This document shows positions 7,004 through 7,851 of a DNA stretch of 7,851 nucleotides, piece by piece. The notes below the pieces were generated by a model. It was not told the DNA's origin and made no database searches. It saw nothing but the letters and a program-made list of their open reading frames with translations. The DNA lies in the NCBI GenBank assembly GCA_012963075.1, contig DTWI01000171.1, positions 1 to 7,851 on the forward strand. The letters are read 5' to 3'. The stretch is from Fidelibacterota bacterium (GTDB lineage Bacteria > Marinisomatota > Marinisomatia > Marinisomatales > Marinisomataceae). A program made the translations under genes and the position numbers. Position 1 is the stretch's first letter, and every line of letters begins with the position of its first letter.

Positions 7004-7608
7004 TGTTAGAAGTAAAAAATCTTAGCAAATCTTTTTCAAGTCTCTGTGTTATTGATAATGTTTCCTGCAAATTTAAAGAGGGAGAGATTATTGCACTATT
7101 AGGTGAAAATGGATCTGGAAAGACGACTATGTTGAAGTGCTTAGCTAATATCGTCAATATTGATAATGGTGAGATTAATTATAACAATAATCAGTTTATT
7201 TTTATTAATGATAAACCAAATATATTTGGAGATTTAAGTATCAAAGAAAATCTCAAGTGTATTTTATCTATTTATAATCAAAAAATTAATTTAAATAAGT
7301 ATGATAAATTTATTACAATTTTAGGATTAGAGAATATGCAATCAGTTCCTTTGAAATATTTTTCAGCAGGGAATCTTCAACGTAACAAGTTATTAATTGC
7401 ATTAAACCTTGATTGGAAATATTTATTCATTGATGAACCATTTTCTAACTTAGATGATAAAGGTGTCTCTGTTTTTCAAACGATTTTTTTAAACCTAAAA
7501 ACTCAGAATAAAACTATCTTGTTTTCAACTCATAATTTTTCAAGTATCTCTGATATATGTGACAAATCAATGAGTATAAAAGATGGAAAAATTTATTATG
7601 ATGATTAA
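7003..7608 (+). CDS. ccmA: Cytochrome c maturation ABC transporter ATP-binding protein CcmA
   Basis: A 201-residue cytoplasmic ATPase, close to the usual 200-210. With CcmB, and normally CcmC and CcmD, it uses ATP to release haem-loaded CcmE. Walker A is GENGSGKTT (34-42), Walker B is YLFIDEP with Asp144 and Glu145, and the H-loop is FSTH (His177). The signature loop reads FSAGNLQR (120-127), with Asn124 where the standard LSGGQ-type motif has Gln. The open frame extends up to 6949, but ATG 7003 was chosen for two reasons. It gives the standard N-terminus MLEVKNLSKSF, and it forms a TAATG overlap with the preceding microprotein. No Shine-Dalgarno lies before it, so coupling to the small ORF is likely. 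ABC subfamily assignment rests on context (ccmF before, ccmB after) as much as on sequence. Confidence 0.92.
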   Translation: MLEVKNLSKSFSSLCVIDNVSCKFKEGEIIALLGENGSGKTTMLKCLANIVNIDNGEINYNNNQFIFINDKPNIFGDLSIKENLKCILSIYNQKINLNKYDKFITILGLENMQSVPLKYFSAGNLQRNKLLIALNLDWKYLFIDEPFSNLDDKGVSVFQTIFLNLKTQNKTILFSTHNFSSISDICDKSMSIKDGKIYYDD

Positions 7609-7851
7609 TCTAATTAAAAATGAATTTTTCTTTGAGAGAAAATCATCTAATAATTTGTTTTATATGACCTTCTTTTCTTTTTCATGTTTGGCAATTATGT
7701 TTTTTGCTCTTCCACCATCAAAATTACATGATGTTACTATTTTGTCTGCATTTTTCTGGATTATCGTATCTTTAGTCTCCATTAAGTTGATTGAAAATTC
7801 TTTTATAAGAGAAAAAGAATATGGTATTTATGATTTAATTTATTCGTCTCC
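7598..7851 (+). CDS. ccmB: Cytochrome c maturation ABC transporter permease CcmB (5' part, cut by window end)
   Basis: The first 84 residues of a membrane protein that is normally about 220 residues. It is the permease partner of CcmA. It starts MMINLIKNEFFFERKSS, a charged cytoplasmic N-terminus like that of CcmB (short amphipathic stretch, then ExR). Membrane helix 1 spans about 20-38 and helix 2 about 46-64. Next comes NSFIREKEYGIYDLI, which corresponds to the conserved charged loop (E. coli RLFRDDLQDGSLEQL). The start overlaps ccmA by 11 bases. ATG 7601 is an equally possible start, one codon later. Identification rests on hydropathy pattern, this loop, and position directly after ccmA. 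Confidence 0.85.
   Translation, partial: MMINLIKNEFFFERKSSNNLFYMTFFSFSCLAIMFFALPPSKLHDVTILSAFFWIIVSLVSIKLIENSFIREKEYGIYDLIYSS

Noticed and set aside
1..7851. Mobile elements, CRISPR arrays, tRNA/rRNA genes, riboswitches, terminators
   Set aside because: All but 7 bases are accounted for by identified coding sequence. No direct repeats, tRNA-like sequence or hairpin followed by a T-tract was seen at any gene junction.

Overview
The window is one unbroken run of nine plus-strand genes. The first (pdxS) and last (ccmB) are cut by the window edges. The organism is a bacterium: dxs and a complete class I glutaminase PdxT are present. DNA is very AT-rich (about 30% GC by eye), and only 7 bases lie between genes. 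This suggests a streamlined, probably free-living aquatic genome. The mix of PdxST, Dxs, a mutase large subunit lacking its B12 domain, and a variant cytochrome c maturation system with a Cys-type CcmE would fit a low-GC marine Chloroflexota (SAR202/Dehalococcoidia-like). That placement is inference and was not tested by any search.

Layout. 1-1064: pdxS (3' part) and pdxT, the two subunits of PLP synthase. 1065-2939: dxs, which opens the MEP isoprenoid pathway. 2942-4528: large subunit of a coenzyme-B12 acyl-CoA mutase. It is usually labelled methylmalonyl-CoA mutase, but it carries Phe and Gln at the two positions that separate isobutyryl-CoA mutase from methylmalonyl-CoA mutase. 4532-7851: a cytochrome c maturation (System I) cluster in the order ccmE, ccmF, a 29-codon membrane microprotein, ccmA and ccmB (5' part). 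CcmE has a CxxxY haem-binding motif in place of HxxxY, the mark of the variant system found in archaea and some bacteria.

How the genes work together. PdxS and PdxT form one complex making pyridoxal 5'-phosphate from ribose 5-phosphate, glyceraldehyde 3-phosphate and glutamine. Dxs also uses glyceraldehyde 3-phosphate, with pyruvate and thiamine diphosphate. The mutase needs adenosylcobalamin and a partner subunit not encoded here. CcmA and CcmB belong to the ABC complex that releases haem-loaded CcmE, and CcmF is the synthase that attaches haem to apocytochromes. CcmC, a thioredoxin-like CcmG and any CcmH are not in the window.

No promoter, terminator, RNA gene, mobile element, repeat array or CRISPR was seen. 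No stretch over 3 bases lies outside a called gene. The most interesting points are the substrate-pocket residues of the mutase, the CxxxY CcmE, and the CcmI-TM1-like microprotein between ccmF and ccmA. I found no convincing wholly unknown system.
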